Shown one piece after another: positions 1 through 8,429 of a stretch of 64,000 bases of DNA (the stretch's first letter is position 1; the number at the start of each line of letters is the position of its first letter). The notes below the pieces were generated by a model. The model searched no databases and had not been told where the DNA came from. It saw nothing but the letters and a program-made list of their open reading frames with translations. Made by a program: the position numbers and the translations under genes. Source of the DNA: Phycisphaerales bacterium (lineage in GTDB: Bacteria; Planctomycetota; Phycisphaerae; Phycisphaerales; SM1A02); NCBI GenBank assembly GCA_029268515.1, contig JAQWNP010000006.1, positions 434,001-498,000 of the forward strand, given 5' to 3'.

Positions 1-111
1 GTCCCCCCCTACTGGCGCTGGTGGATCTGCATCCTGCGCGAAAAGTGCAGAACCCAAAAAGCCCGTCACGGCAAGACTCATAACAATAAACCAACGAAGG
101 ATGTCTGACAT
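1..111 (-). CDS. Exported protein of unknown function, N-terminal fragment
   Basis: Only the first 37 codons are inside the window; the gene runs off the left edge on the minus strand. The fragment opens with MSDILRWF followed by a hydrophobic stretch and a likely cleavage site after LFAQ, which is a typical Sec signal peptide. The residues after it are acidic and proline-rich (DADPPAP). It lies downstream of the thioredoxin-domain protein on the same strand, 116 bases away, so they could share a transcript unless the hairpin at 184-210 terminates it. Function cannot be judged from the signal peptide alone. Confidence 0.6.
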   Translation of the reverse strand, partial: MSDILRWFIVMSLAVTGFLGSALFAQDADPPAPVGGD

Positions 112-183
112 AGATGCCTCTAAATCAAGTAAAACTTAGTGAGAATCATCGCCTCTCTTAATAGTGCCTGTTCAATACAAATC

Positions 184-210
184 AGAACACCTTCATAACA
201 AGAAGGTTCT
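184..210 (-). terminator. Hairpin between two minus-strand genes, possible terminator
   Basis: The arms AGAA-CCTTC and GAAGG-TTCT pair over nine bases with a two-base bulge (188-189) and a seven-base loop. It sits 18 bases after the stop of the thioredoxin-domain gene. The minus-strand sequence after the hairpin is only moderately T-rich, so termination is plausible rather than clear. Confidence 0.4.
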
Positions 211-227
211 AGAACTTTCTCGACGAC

Positions 228-2078
228 TTAGTGATTCGTCTCAGTCGTGATCACCCCTGCCTCAACTGTGGTGTGTTGCTCAAGAATAAGCTCATTAATC
301 TTCGCTTCAAGATCAATATCGTTTGGATGCCCTGTCCACTGTATCACTCCAGCTTGATCAATGAGAAAGCAAATAGGTACATATTGGACTGCAAAACGCT
401 TTGCACCTGTAGAATTCCATCCATCATTTTCCGATGGACACCATGCCTGTCTGACATTCCAGCAGTTCATCTTTGATACATGATCTTGAATCTTGCCAAG
501 ATCATCATCGATACTGGCTCCGACAATGATCGCTTTACCTTTCCAATCGGTGCGTGCTTCCATCAGTTTGTCGTTGTGCGCCATCGGCGCCTGGCATGGA
601 CCGCACCAACTTGCCCAGAAGTCAAGGAAAACAACCTGTCCACGTAGAGACTCAAGATCAAAATCATTAGAGCCATCTAAAGGCCTTAGGGTAATGTTGG
701 GCGCCTCCATGCCTGGTATAGGTGGAAGGTATATTGTCTTTTCAACAGGCTTTTCGCCCACATCCGAAACCTGATTGATCACTTGTTCGTTCTTATCATC
801 TACAACCACCACCAGGTAACCATCTTCAAAGAGTGAGCCTCGACAGAGAGGCAAGTTCGTCGCTTCCACGATTCCAGAATCTGGAACGGTCTGACTGAAA
901 CTCACGACGCTCTTGTTAAATCGATCCAACAAGTGCACGACTTCAACTCGACTCCCCACAGCAGGTTTGCCATCAGCATTTTTGACCTTAATCAATAGCT
1001 TGCCGGGGCCGTGGGCGAGGGTTTCCATCGCCTGCTCGTCCCAACTTCGCATCGGAATAGCGTATTTCTTGACCTCCTTGTTGTTGATATCGCCGCCGCT
1101 TGCTTCGATTTCGCTCGTGCGATCAATCTCACCAAAGTAGTTGTAACTGACTACTTCTTCACCACCAAGATCTGTATCTGCGGAAGCATCGATTGCAAAG
1201 AGCCCCGGAGCAAGATCATTGAACTCCCAATCATAAGTGGATTTCTGGGTCCTAAACCGGTCAACAACGATCTCCCATCTTGATGTATCTGGTGCGACTA
1301 ACAACTCACCTCGAAGAACTTGATAGTCATGTGGCTTTGATTCATCTGGTTTAAAATTCAGGACAATATTGATTGGTTGAGGCAGCTCAAATTTCAACTG
1401 GCCACGTACAGCCTTTGGGTTGAGTAAATCTGAAACTGCCGCCCGTAAAAAACCGGGATGATTCACAAGCACCCAAATAGCCTCAACATCGACTGGCACC
1501 TGGAATTCGTATTGGCCCGCGCCGAGTTCTTTCAGAACGGCGCAACTAAAAGACTGTTTTTGACCCGCCACAATCTGGTCAGCTTCTTCGACATTACGAT
1601 CCCAAGTAATCGTTCCCATATCAGTCGCAAATATTGCTGGTGCCAAATCCCTTGGCAGCTTCTTGCCTTCCGGAGCAGTCAGTTGTAAATGAACCGTTCG
1701 GCTCGGACCAGGCACGACATTGATGACTGGATCTTCTTCGGATGTGGGTACTGAGTGAACCTCCCATCCAAATTCTTCCCCGCGTAAGACAACAGAAAGA
1801 GGCTCATCTTCATCTGGCAAATCCATGGAGATCTGTCCAGACGCATCAGTTCCTGTCCAAATCTGGCTCACCGCCCAAGGGCCATCAGCCCTCATAAGAA
1901 AGCCCTCTCCTTGTAAAGGGGCGCCATTGGCATCCCTCACATTGACAGTCAGCGTAGGGTTGCCTGTTTCCTGACTTGATGCGATTTGATCTTGACTGTG
2001 TGCGGCCGCACTACAGACCCAGCCCCCACCACTGACCCCACTTAATACCAGAGCAAAAGCGAATCCGTGATTGGCCAT
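228..2078 (-). CDS. Exported thioredoxin/TlpA-domain protein with long N-terminal region
   Basis: This 616-residue protein has a signal peptide (MANHGFAFALVLSG... to the AAA/AHS region near residue 25), a carboxypeptidase-regulatory-like beta domain near residues 37-100, further beta-rich sequence, and a C-terminal thioredoxin-fold (redoxin/AlkA-TSA) domain. The active site is WCGPC with the cysteines at about 492 and 495. A cis-proline element, YVPIC, follows about 75 residues later. Such proteins act outside the cytoplasm as thiol-disulfide reductases or oxidoreductases; the partner is unknown. I chose the ATG at 2078 because a strong AGGAGGT ribosome site (2084-2090) precedes it and the signal peptide begins there. 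A start 16 codons upstream would add a charged segment before the signal. A tRNA-Leu gene lies divergently upstream. Confidence 0.8.
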   Translation of the reverse strand: MANHGFAFALVLSGVSGGGWVCSAAAHSQDQIASSQETGNPTLTVNVRDANGAPLQGEGFLMRADGPWAVSQIWTGTDASGQISMDLPDEDEPLSVVLRGEEFGWEVHSVPTSEEDPVINVVPGPSRTVHLQLTAPEGKKLPRDLAPAIFATDMGTITWDRNVEEADQIVAGQKQSFSCAVLKELGAGQYEFQVPVDVEAIWVLVNHPGFLRAAVSDLLNPKAVRGQLKFELPQPINIVLNFKPDESKPHDYQVLRGELLVAPDTSRWEIVVDRFRTQKSTYDWEFNDLAPGLFAIDASADTDLGGEEVVSYNYFGEIDRTSEIEASGGDINNKEVKKYAIPMRSWDEQAMETLAHGPGKLLIKVKNADGKPAVGSRVEVVHLLDRFNKSVVSFSQTVPDSGIVEATNLPLCRGSLFEDGYLVVVVDDKNEQVINQVSDVGEKPVEKTIYLPPIPGMEAPNITLRPLDGSNDFDLESLRGQVVFLDFWASWCGPCQAPMAHNDKLMEARTDWKGKAIIVGASIDDDLGKIQDHVSKMNCWNVRQAWCPSENDGWNSTGAKRFAVQYVPICFLIDQAGVIQWTGHPNDIDLEAKINELILEQHTTVEAGVITTETNH

Positions 2079-2134
2079 GGGAGACCTCCTTTTGTAGACC
2101 GTGTATTGTATCCACTGACTGTACAATGACCTCT

Positions 2135-2219
2135 GGGCCTGTGGCGGAATTGGCAGACGCAGGGGACTTAAAATCCCCCGAGGGTTAACCTCATGTGGGT
2201 TCGAGTCCCACCGGGCCCA
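2135..2219 (+). tRNA. tRNA-Leu(UAA)
   Basis: The 85-base gene folds as a class II tRNA. The acceptor arms GGGCCTG and CGGGCCC pair over seven positions with one G-T wobble, followed by discriminator A at 2219. The anticodon stem GGGGA/TCCCC carries the loop CTTAAAA with anticodon TAA at 2169-2171. A long variable arm and the T arm GTGGG-TTCGAGT-CCCAC follow. The CCA end is not encoded. A TACAAT box at 2122-2127 would suit a -10 element. Confidence 0.95.
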
Positions 2220-2302
2220 TTGAGTATTGTGTTTACGCTAATGATGGTCGTTCGACCATTTTATCACTTGTAATTTGCTGGATAATCGGTTCTGATTGCG
2301 GT

Positions 2303-3094
2303 ATGAACTCCCGAAAGATGTTCTACCAACTCATCGCTGTTGTGTGTCTATACACAGCTGTTGGTGTATCTGCACAACAAGTCGCACCAACGACCACCCC
2401 GCCTACCACGGCGCCAGAAGATTCTATTCCGAATACCACGGCGCCAGAAGGTGCTCAGACTTCACTTCTTTTTCCTGATCTTAAGGGTGATAAGTTTGAG
2501 CAAGCTCTGCATGAGTATGCGAAAGCTGGCCATCGCAATCTTGGATACCGCCGGGCAAGAGAAGTTCTTTACTGGATGCTCGATAACAAAAGCGGCATCA
2601 TTACCACCGTCTATGCTCTCCATCCAGTTCAGCTAGAGCCTGGTGTCTGGGCTGACAGCGCGGTGATGAATTGTGAACATGTCTGGCCACAATCAAAAGG
2701 CAATCGAACTGCCACTGAAAAGGCTGATCTCTTCCATCTGAGACCAGCTGTTCCACGCGTTAACTCGATCCGAAGCAACCTTCCCTACGGCGTACCTCGA
2801 CCACCCTATGACCATGACAAGACGTACAAACAAGGTAGAGACCAGCGTGGGCAAGAAGTCTTCTTGCCACCAGCGAATGTGCGGGGCGACCTAGCCCGCT
2901 CAAGCTTTTACTATGCGGTTCGCTACAAGATGGATATCGATCCAATACAAGAATCGCACCTCCGAGAATGGCATCGTAAAGATCCAGTTGATCAGCAGGA
3001 GCGAGATCGAGCCCAGGTCATTACAGAAGAGCAGGGAAATGCAAATCCATTCATTGACGATCCGGCAGCTGTCGATCGAATTGCGGACTTCTGA
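2303..3094 (+). CDS. Secreted endonuclease I family nuclease
   Basis: The 263-residue product begins with a signal peptide, probably cut after SAQ near residue 25. A low-complexity Thr/Pro linker follows (residues 29-50), then an endonuclease I (EndA/NucM type) domain. The diagnostic metal and catalytic segment is NCEHVWPQ at 123-130, with the histidine at 126, followed by the DLFHLRP and RVNSIRSN elements typical of the ββα-metal nuclease fold. These enzymes cut DNA and RNA non-specifically in the periplasm or medium, usually for nutrient salvage. The start at 2303 was chosen because the longer frame would begin inside the tRNA-Leu gene. The linker is built from two copies of a 17-base repeat. 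Confidence 0.85.
   Translation: MNSRKMFYQLIAVVCLYTAVGVSAQQVAPTTTPPTTAPEDSIPNTTAPEGAQTSLLFPDLKGDKFEQALHEYAKAGHRNLGYRRAREVLYWMLDNKSGIITTVYALHPVQLEPGVWADSAVMNCEHVWPQSKGNRTATEKADLFHLRPAVPRVNSIRSNLPYGVPRPPYDHDKTYKQGRDQRGQEVFLPPANVRGDLARSSFYYAVRYKMDIDPIQESHLREWHRKDPVDQQERDRAQVITEEQGNANPFIDDPAAVDRIADF
2404..2450 (+). repeat. Two 17-bp direct repeats in the endonuclease linker
   Basis: TACCACGGCGCCAGAAG occurs at 2404-2420 and again, identically, at 2434-2450. The 30-base spacing keeps the reading frame and encodes a repeated TTAPE element in the Thr/Pro linker between signal peptide and nuclease domain. Simple slippage or a short duplication is enough to explain it. Confidence 0.9.
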
Positions 3095-3169
3095 GAACAA
3101 GCATCTTTAAGATGAACTTGCATACTGACCAGAGATTCCCGATGATCTCTCGCTAAGGAGCGGTCACAA

Positions 3170-4663
3170 ATGAGTCATGTATTAGCGCTAGATGAGGGAA
3201 CCAGTAGCTGTCGCTCAATGATCATCAGCGACGATGTCGAAATTGTTGCTGTTGAACAACAAGAGTTTGAACAGATATTTCCTCAGCCAGGCTGGGTTGA
3301 ACATAATGCCCAAACCATCTGGCAAGCCCAATTGGACACCGCCAGAGATGCTCTCAAAAAAGCTGGTCTAAGTGGGCGTGATATCACATGTATTGGCATC
3401 ACAAATCAGCGAGAAACCGTCGTGCTGTGGGATCGCGCAACAGGCGAGCCAATTGCGAATGCCATTGTCTGGCAAGATCGAAGAACCGCAAAGACGATTG
3501 ATCAACTCAAAGCCGACGGGCACGAGCCGATGGTTCAATCCAAAACAGGTCTTGTCCTCGATCCATACTTTTCAGCAACGAAGATTAAATGGCTACTCGA
3601 TCATGTGCCAGGTGCGCAAGATGCCGCCAATGCTGGTTCGCTGGCAATGGGAACAATTGAATCATGGTTGATCTACAAGCTCACTGGTCACCAGGTTCAT
3701 GTCACAGATGTATCGAATGCGTGCCGAACACTGCTTATGAATATCCGCACTGGCAGCTGGGATGACGAACTACTTGAACTCTTTGGCGTCCCAAGATCAA
3801 TATTGCCAAAAATTGTTCCTTCAAGCGGCGTATGTGGTGAGACGGACCCTTCCTTGTTTGGTAGTTCAATACCGATTTCCGGAATTGGTGGCGACCAACA
3901 ATCAGCTTTGTTCGGCCAACTCTGCACAAAGAAGGGCGAGTGTAAGAACACCTTTGGTACTGGCTGTTTCCTACTGACGCCAACAGGTAATACGCCCGTC
4001 GACAGTGCCAATGGCCTACTGACTACGATTGCCTGGCAGATGGAGGGGCAAGAAATCCAGTACGCATTAGAAGGCAGCATCTTCATGGGCGGGGCCTCTA
4101 TCCAGTGGCTCCGTGATGGTCTGGGTATCATCAAACAAGCACCAGACGTCAACGTCATGGCTGAAAAGGTTGAGAACAATGGCGGCGTCTGGTTGGTACC
4201 CGCTTTTGCTGGTCTGGGCGCACCTCATTGGGACCATAGTGCCCGAGGCACGATCCTCGGTTTGACGCGCGGATCCACCGCAGCCCACATCTGTCGTGCA
4301 ACGCTTGAAGGCATCGCTCATCAAGTCGCGGATGTTGCCGAGGCAATGCTCGGCGATGCAAAGTGTGATTTGGGTGTGCTACGTGTCGATGGTGGAGCTT
4401 CCCAAAGTAATCTACTTATGCAGATTCAAGCCGATCTTCTTGGAAAGCCTGTTGAGCGACCTGTTCATGTTGAAACGACAGGTCTGGGTGCAGCCTTCTT
4501 GGCCGGACTTGCCACTGGCGTCTGGAAGGACACTTCAGAAATCAAAGCACATTATTCTATTGATCGCACATTCGAGCCGAAAATGGACGAAGCAACACGT
4601 CAATCACAACGCGCCCAATGGCTACGTGCAGTTGAACGGGCTAAAGATTGGGCTACTGACTGA
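3170..4663 (+). CDS. glpK: Glycerol kinase
   Basis: The 497-residue protein is a full-length FGGY-family kinase. It phosphorylates glycerol to sn-glycerol 3-phosphate with ATP in the cytoplasm. The N-terminal phosphate-binding motif LALDEGTSS, the internal GITNQRET and IVWQDRRT segments, the GTGCFLL element and the C-terminal DGGASQSN motif are all characteristic of GlpK. AAGGAG at 3155-3160 is a well placed ribosome site. The stop is 32 bases before glpD, so the two form an operon for glycerol use. No glycerol facilitator or GlpR gene is visible nearby. A short inverted repeat (AGAGAT/ATCTCT, 3131-3150) lies in the leader. Confidence 0.96.
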   Translation: MSHVLALDEGTSSCRSMIISDDVEIVAVEQQEFEQIFPQPGWVEHNAQTIWQAQLDTARDALKKAGLSGRDITCIGITNQRETVVLWDRATGEPIANAIVWQDRRTAKTIDQLKADGHEPMVQSKTGLVLDPYFSATKIKWLLDHVPGAQDAANAGSLAMGTIESWLIYKLTGHQVHVTDVSNACRTLLMNIRTGSWDDELLELFGVPRSILPKIVPSSGVCGETDPSLFGSSIPISGIGGDQQSALFGQLCTKKGECKNTFGTGCFLLTPTGNTPVDSANGLLTTIAWQMEGQEIQYALEGSIFMGGASIQWLRDGLGIIKQAPDVNVMAEKVENNGGVWLVPAFAGLGAPHWDHSARGTILGLTRGSTAAHICRATLEGIAHQVADVAEAMLGDAKCDLGVLRVDGGASQSNLLMQIQADLLGKPVERPVHVETTGLGAAFLAGLATGVWKDTSEIKAHYSIDRTFEPKMDEATRQSQRAQWLRAVERAKDWATD

Positions 4664-4695
4664 TCTTGACACTACATTTGATTTAGGGAATTAAC

Positions 4696-6267
4696 ATGAA
4701 TCGAAATGAGATGCTCCAAAGCGCCACTTCCCAAGAATGGGATGTGATTGTTGTTGGTGGCGGAGCCAGTGGCCTTGGCGCCGCTGTTGACGCACAATCA
4801 AGAGGCTATCGAACCCTTCTTTTAGAACAGCATGACTTTGCAAAAGCAACTTCAAGCCGAAGTACGAAACTGGTTCATGGCGGGGTACGATATCTACAAC
4901 AGGGAAACATATCTTTGGTTAATGAAGCGCTCTATGAGCGAGGACTTCTTTGCCAAAATGCCTCGCACCTCGTTCATGATCTCGCCTTTGTTGTTCCTCG
5001 TTATAAGTGGTGGGAAGGCCCCTTTTATGGCATTGGACTCAAACTTTACGACCTTTTAGCTGGCAAATTGAACCTGGCGCCATCCCGTAAACTTTCCCGG
5101 GAGGAAGCTATTGCTCGTATTCCAAATATTGAGCAAGAACACCTTCTGGGCGGCACCATGTATTTCGACGGACAGTTTGATGATGCCAGACTTGCGCTTA
5201 CGCTCGCTCAGACGGCTGCTGACAATGGTGCCGCACTTGTGAATTACATGGGCGTCAAAGGATTTATCAAGGACAACGATTTAATCACCGGGGTGAAAGC
5301 CCAAGATGAGCTGTCTGGTGATACTCACGAGTTTCGTGGAAAGGTTGTTATTAATGCAACCGGTATCTTCAGTGATGCAATACGAAAAATGGATGATCCA
5401 GATACTGAAATGCTCATTTCTCAAAGCCAAGGCGTTCACCTTGTGCTTGATGCTTCATTCCAACCATCGAAGACCGCCATTATGGTTCCGCATACTGATG
5501 ACGGACGAGTGCTCTTCGTTATTCCATGGCATGAACGCGTGCTTGTGGGCACAACAGACACACCAATGCCGAAGCCAGAGTTAGAGCCGCGCCCACTTGC
5601 CGATGAAATTAAGTTTATCTTGCGCAATGCAAATCGTTATCTTGAAAAAGATCCTACCGAAGCAGATGTATTAGCTGTGTTTGCTGGCCAAAGACCATTG
5701 GTTCATGAAGGCGGAACTGGCGGTAAAACGAAGTCGATTTCACGTGAACATAAAGTTGAAATCTCACATGGTGGTTTAGTTTCGATCATGGGTGGAAAAT
5801 GGACCACCTTCCGCCGAATGGCTGAGGACACTGTTGATGCCGCGGCGCCGGTAGGAGGCCTGCCAACGGTTGAGTGTCGAACGAAGACGCTCAAACTCCA
5901 TGGCTGGATGAGTCGTGAAGATCCAGCTTTACCCAAGGAAGGCCACTTCCAAATGTATGGCAGCGAAGCGACCGCTGTTCAAGAATTTATCGACCAGAAC
6001 GAAGATCGGCGTAAGCCACTACACCAGGGCCTACCCTACTTGCGCGGCCAGATTAGTTGGGCAGCGCGTCATGAAATGGCAATTTGCCTGGAGGATGTAC
6101 TCGCCAGGCGAACACGTTCACTTCTCCTTAATGCAAAGGCCGCCATTGAGGCAGCGCCAGACGCCGCCCGGCTCATGGCGGCAGAACTGGGCCATGATGA
6201 GGCATGGGTTGAGGCCCAAGTGGCATCCTTTAAGGAGATGGCAGCAGGCTATTGTCTGACGACATAG
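4696..6267 (+). CDS. glpD: FAD-dependent glycerol-3-phosphate dehydrogenase
   Basis: The 523-residue flavoprotein oxidises glycerol 3-phosphate to dihydroxyacetone phosphate at the membrane and passes electrons to quinone. It has the N-terminal dinucleotide fold VVGGGASGLGAA (about residues 19-30), the family signature SSRSTKLVHGGVRYL near residues 52-66, the central PWHERVLVGTTDTP segment, and a C-terminal DAO_C-type domain with an EDVLARRTR motif. AGGGAA lies just before the ATG. It follows glpK with no internal terminator and completes the two-step pathway from glycerol to glycolysis. Confidence 0.95.
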   Translation: MNRNEMLQSATSQEWDVIVVGGGASGLGAAVDAQSRGYRTLLLEQHDFAKATSSRSTKLVHGGVRYLQQGNISLVNEALYERGLLCQNASHLVHDLAFVVPRYKWWEGPFYGIGLKLYDLLAGKLNLAPSRKLSREEAIARIPNIEQEHLLGGTMYFDGQFDDARLALTLAQTAADNGAALVNYMGVKGFIKDNDLITGVKAQDELSGDTHEFRGKVVINATGIFSDAIRKMDDPDTEMLISQSQGVHLVLDASFQPSKTAIMVPHTDDGRVLFVIPWHERVLVGTTDTPMPKPELEPRPLADEIKFILRNANRYLEKDPTEADVLAVFAGQRPLVHEGGTGGKTKSISREHKVEISHGGLVSIMGGKWTTFRRMAEDTVDAAAPVGGLPTVECRTKTLKLHGWMSREDPALPKEGHFQMYGSEATAVQEFIDQNEDRRKPLHQGLPYLRGQISWAARHEMAICLEDVLARRTRSLLLNAKAAIEAAPDAARLMAAELGHDEAWVEAQVASFKEMAAGYCLTT

Positions 6268-6327
6268 TCTGATAGGAAGGCAACCAACTCTAACAACGCA
6301 GAGGTTTCTTTTTGTCGCTGTGGGCAC

Positions 6328-7545
6328 TTACGCCAGAGTGACAGAACTCTGTGAACTAAGAAAATCTGCTTCATCAAGCAAGCCGAGAGGCGGACTCGGC
6401 TCTGTCTTTAACTCGGACTCAGACTCAGACTCAGACTCAGACTCTTGGTTTACTGGCGAACAGGCGCCCATATCTGAAAGCAAGCGAGCAAGATCTGACG
6501 CGTTGACAACACCGTCAAGGTTGAGATCTGAAGCACAGAACTCGGGGCAAATGTAGGCGTCACAACTACTCTTTGGCCCACCATATTTCCCACCCGCATT
6601 CAAACAATCTATCTCGCTCACCTGAACGCATGCCTCAGGAAGACAACACGCGCCGTAAACAAGTGTTGGGTTCAAAACGAATCCACCTGAACCGGCAACA
6701 TCATCCATTGGCGTCAGGAAGGTACATCGCTTAAGACGGATATCGCTCAGGTAGCCGTTATAAACCGCTCCACCGCTATAATTCGCTGCGTTTCGACTGA
6801 AAACACACTTCTCCAATAGAGCGTTGCTCTCATAATCGTAGATGCCACCGCCGTTATACGACGCAAGATTGGCCTGAAATTCACAATTGAGAATATAGGG
6901 GCGGCTATTGTTGCCATTGTAGATTCCACCGCCACCAAAGGTTGCCATATTGAGAATAAACCGGCAGTCTTCATAGTTGGCGGTGCTAAAGGAGTTGTAT
7001 GCTCCGCCACCACGCTCGGCATGATTTGACACAAACTCACATCGCCGAATCAATGGCGCGCATTCGTAACCACTGTAAACACCCCCACCGTTATAAGTAG
7101 CCTGGTTATTTTCAAAGCGGCAGTCTTGAATTGTTGGGTTGCTTTCTAGAATCAACACGCCACCGCCAATGGTCGCATCTGGGCCGTAAATTTTCTGATT
7201 TCCCGTCCCACCGGTAATAGTAAAACCAGAAACAACCGTTGAACGGCCCTCTCCACGAATAAAACGAATGACACTATTGTGGCTACCGATGCCATCGAGC
7301 ACTGTGACATCTCTACCACCAGAACTACGAACCTTAATAGCCTTACCCATGAGATCAATGCTCTCTAGGTAACGGCCTGGAGCAACAATGATCTGATCGC
7401 CAGAACGTGCTTGATTGATTGCCGCCTGGATGGTCCTCACATCAGCCGGAACATTAATGTTCTCAACACCAATTGCTGGCCGAGTGGCAAACGCGATGAC
7501 GCAGAGCCATAACGCGCCAAACGAGATAGCGCGATTTGCCTTCAT
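6328..7545 (-). CDS. Exported parallel beta-helix protein with dockerin-like C-terminus
   Basis: The 405-residue protein has a signal peptide (MKANRAISFGALWLC...). An N-terminal 'VPADVRTIQAAINQA' segment of pectin-lyase-like proteins follows, then repeating beta-helix rungs with the pattern NNQATYNGGGVY / CEF, spaced about 23 residues. After the helix comes the cysteine module YGACCLPEAC...SEIDCLNAGG, common in Phycisphaerae surface proteins. Then there is a single dockerin-like EF-hand, DLNLDGVVNASDLARLL, and an unusual (Glu-Ser)5 tail. The start at 7545 is preceded by GAGGGGAGCACT and places the signal peptide at the N-terminus; an upstream start would add 17 hydrophilic residues. It probably sits on the cell surface or is secreted; the ligand is unknown. 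Confidence 0.75.
   Translation of the reverse strand: MKANRAISFGALWLCVIAFATRPAIGVENINVPADVRTIQAAINQARSGDQIIVAPGRYLESIDLMGKAIKVRSSGGRDVTVLDGIGSHNSVIRFIRGEGRSTVVSGFTITGGTGNQKIYGPDATIGGGVLILESNPTIQDCRFENNQATYNGGGVYSGYECAPLIRRCEFVSNHAERGGGAYNSFSTANYEDCRFILNMATFGGGGIYNGNNSRPYILNCEFQANLASYNGGGIYDYESNALLEKCVFSRNAANYSGGAVYNGYLSDIRLKRCTFLTPMDDVAGSGGFVLNPTLVYGACCLPEACVQVSEIDCLNAGGKYGGPKSSCDAYICPEFCASDLNLDGVVNASDLARLLSDMGACSPVNQESESESESESELKTEPSPPLGLLDEADFLSSQSSVTLA
6415..6444 (+). repeat. Hexanucleotide tandem repeat encoding (Glu-Ser)n
   Basis: Five units in a row (GGACTC followed by four perfect AGACTC) lie inside the C-terminal coding part of the beta-helix protein. Read on the minus strand they give alternating Glu and Ser. 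The six-base unit keeps frame, so copy-number change would alter tail length without disrupting the gene. Confidence 0.9.
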
Positions 7546-7825
7546 AGTGCTCCCCTCACTGGGATCACTTTTTGATGCCTGGTTAACCCTGCTCATACTC
7601 TTCCTCTGGGTAAAGTGTACGCTGGCATCATATGGATGCGAAGTTTTAAGGAGCGACAGGCCGGTAATTTTGGTTTAGCCCTCAAAATCAGCTTAGCATG
7701 CTGCTATTTAATGGCCTAAGGGTGGCCTAATCGGCCTCACAACAATTTCAGCTACCCGAAGGCGCCTGACAGGGTATCCCTTCCAGCTACAATTGCCCCG
7801 CCTAGCGAACGTGAAAGGATGGTTT

Positions 7826-8407
7826 GTGCCAGAACAATCTCCAAGCGAAGTCACTCAGATTTTGGGTGAATTATGTGACGGCGATTCTTCCGCCGCAGAC
7901 CGATTACTACCTGTGGTTTACGATGAACTTCGTATGCTGGCACGTTCTTTTCTACGCCGCGAGCGAGCCGACCACACGCTTCAGCCAACAGCTCTGGTTC
8001 ATGAGGCTTATCTGAAATTAATAGATCAGGCCTCGACAGATTGGAAAGGCAAACAACACTTCATGGCCATCGCCGCCCAAGCGATTCGCCGGATTTTAGT
8101 TGACCATGCCCGCGCCCATCGCGCTGCAAAGCGAGGTGGTGGCGATTGGCGAAGAATCACACTGCAAGGTGTGCCTAACCTTACCCAACATGATGACCTT
8201 GACTTCGAACGCCTTGACGCTGTACTCAGTGAGCTCGCTCAGCTTAATGAGCGCCAAGCAAAGGTGGTAGAGCTTCGGTTCTTTGGTGGAATGAGCGTCG
8301 AAGAAACTGCAGAATTACTCGATGTCTCCGAACGCACAGTCAAAGGTGATTGGCGATTTGCAAGAGCTTGGTTGCAGAATCAACTAACAAATCCTGAAAC
8401 CACATAA
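7826..8407 (+). CDS. ECF-family RNA polymerase sigma factor, planctomycete type
   Basis: The 193-residue protein matches the ECF sigma group that is common in planctomycetes (TIGR02999-like). It has region 2 with YDELRMLARSFLRRER and the hallmark TLQPTALVHEAYLKL, a middle HFMAIAAQAIRRILVDHAR segment, and region 4 with a helix-turn-helix (RQAKVVELRFFGGMSVEETAELLDVSERTVKGDW). I prefer the GTG at 7826 because AAAGGA at 7815-7820 is ideally spaced; a TTG start 33 bases upstream is possible. Unlike many members it has no adjacent anti-sigma or Ser/Thr kinase gene in this window. It is divergent from the beta-helix protein, which may be one of its targets. Confidence 0.9.
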   Translation: MPEQSPSEVTQILGELCDGDSSAADRLLPVVYDELRMLARSFLRRERADHTLQPTALVHEAYLKLIDQASTDWKGKQHFMAIAAQAIRRILVDHARAHRAAKRGGGDWRRITLQGVPNLTQHDDLDFERLDAVLSELAQLNERQAKVVELRFFGGMSVEETAELLDVSERTVKGDWRFARAWLQNQLTNPETT

Positions 8408-8429
8408 ACTCGCATTACGATGTAAGACA

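Noticed and set aside
2404-2450. Transposon or attachment-site direct repeats next to tRNA-Leu
   Set aside because: The 17-bp repeats are in frame within the linker of the nuclease and do not match the tRNA end; no integrase is present.
6415-6444. CRISPR or mobile repeat
   Set aside because: It is a short in-frame hexamer array inside a coding region, with no spacers and no cas genes.
6320-6556. Plus-strand frame with Ser-Asp repeats
   Set aside because: It is the antisense reading of the Glu-Ser hexamer repeat in the beta-helix gene.
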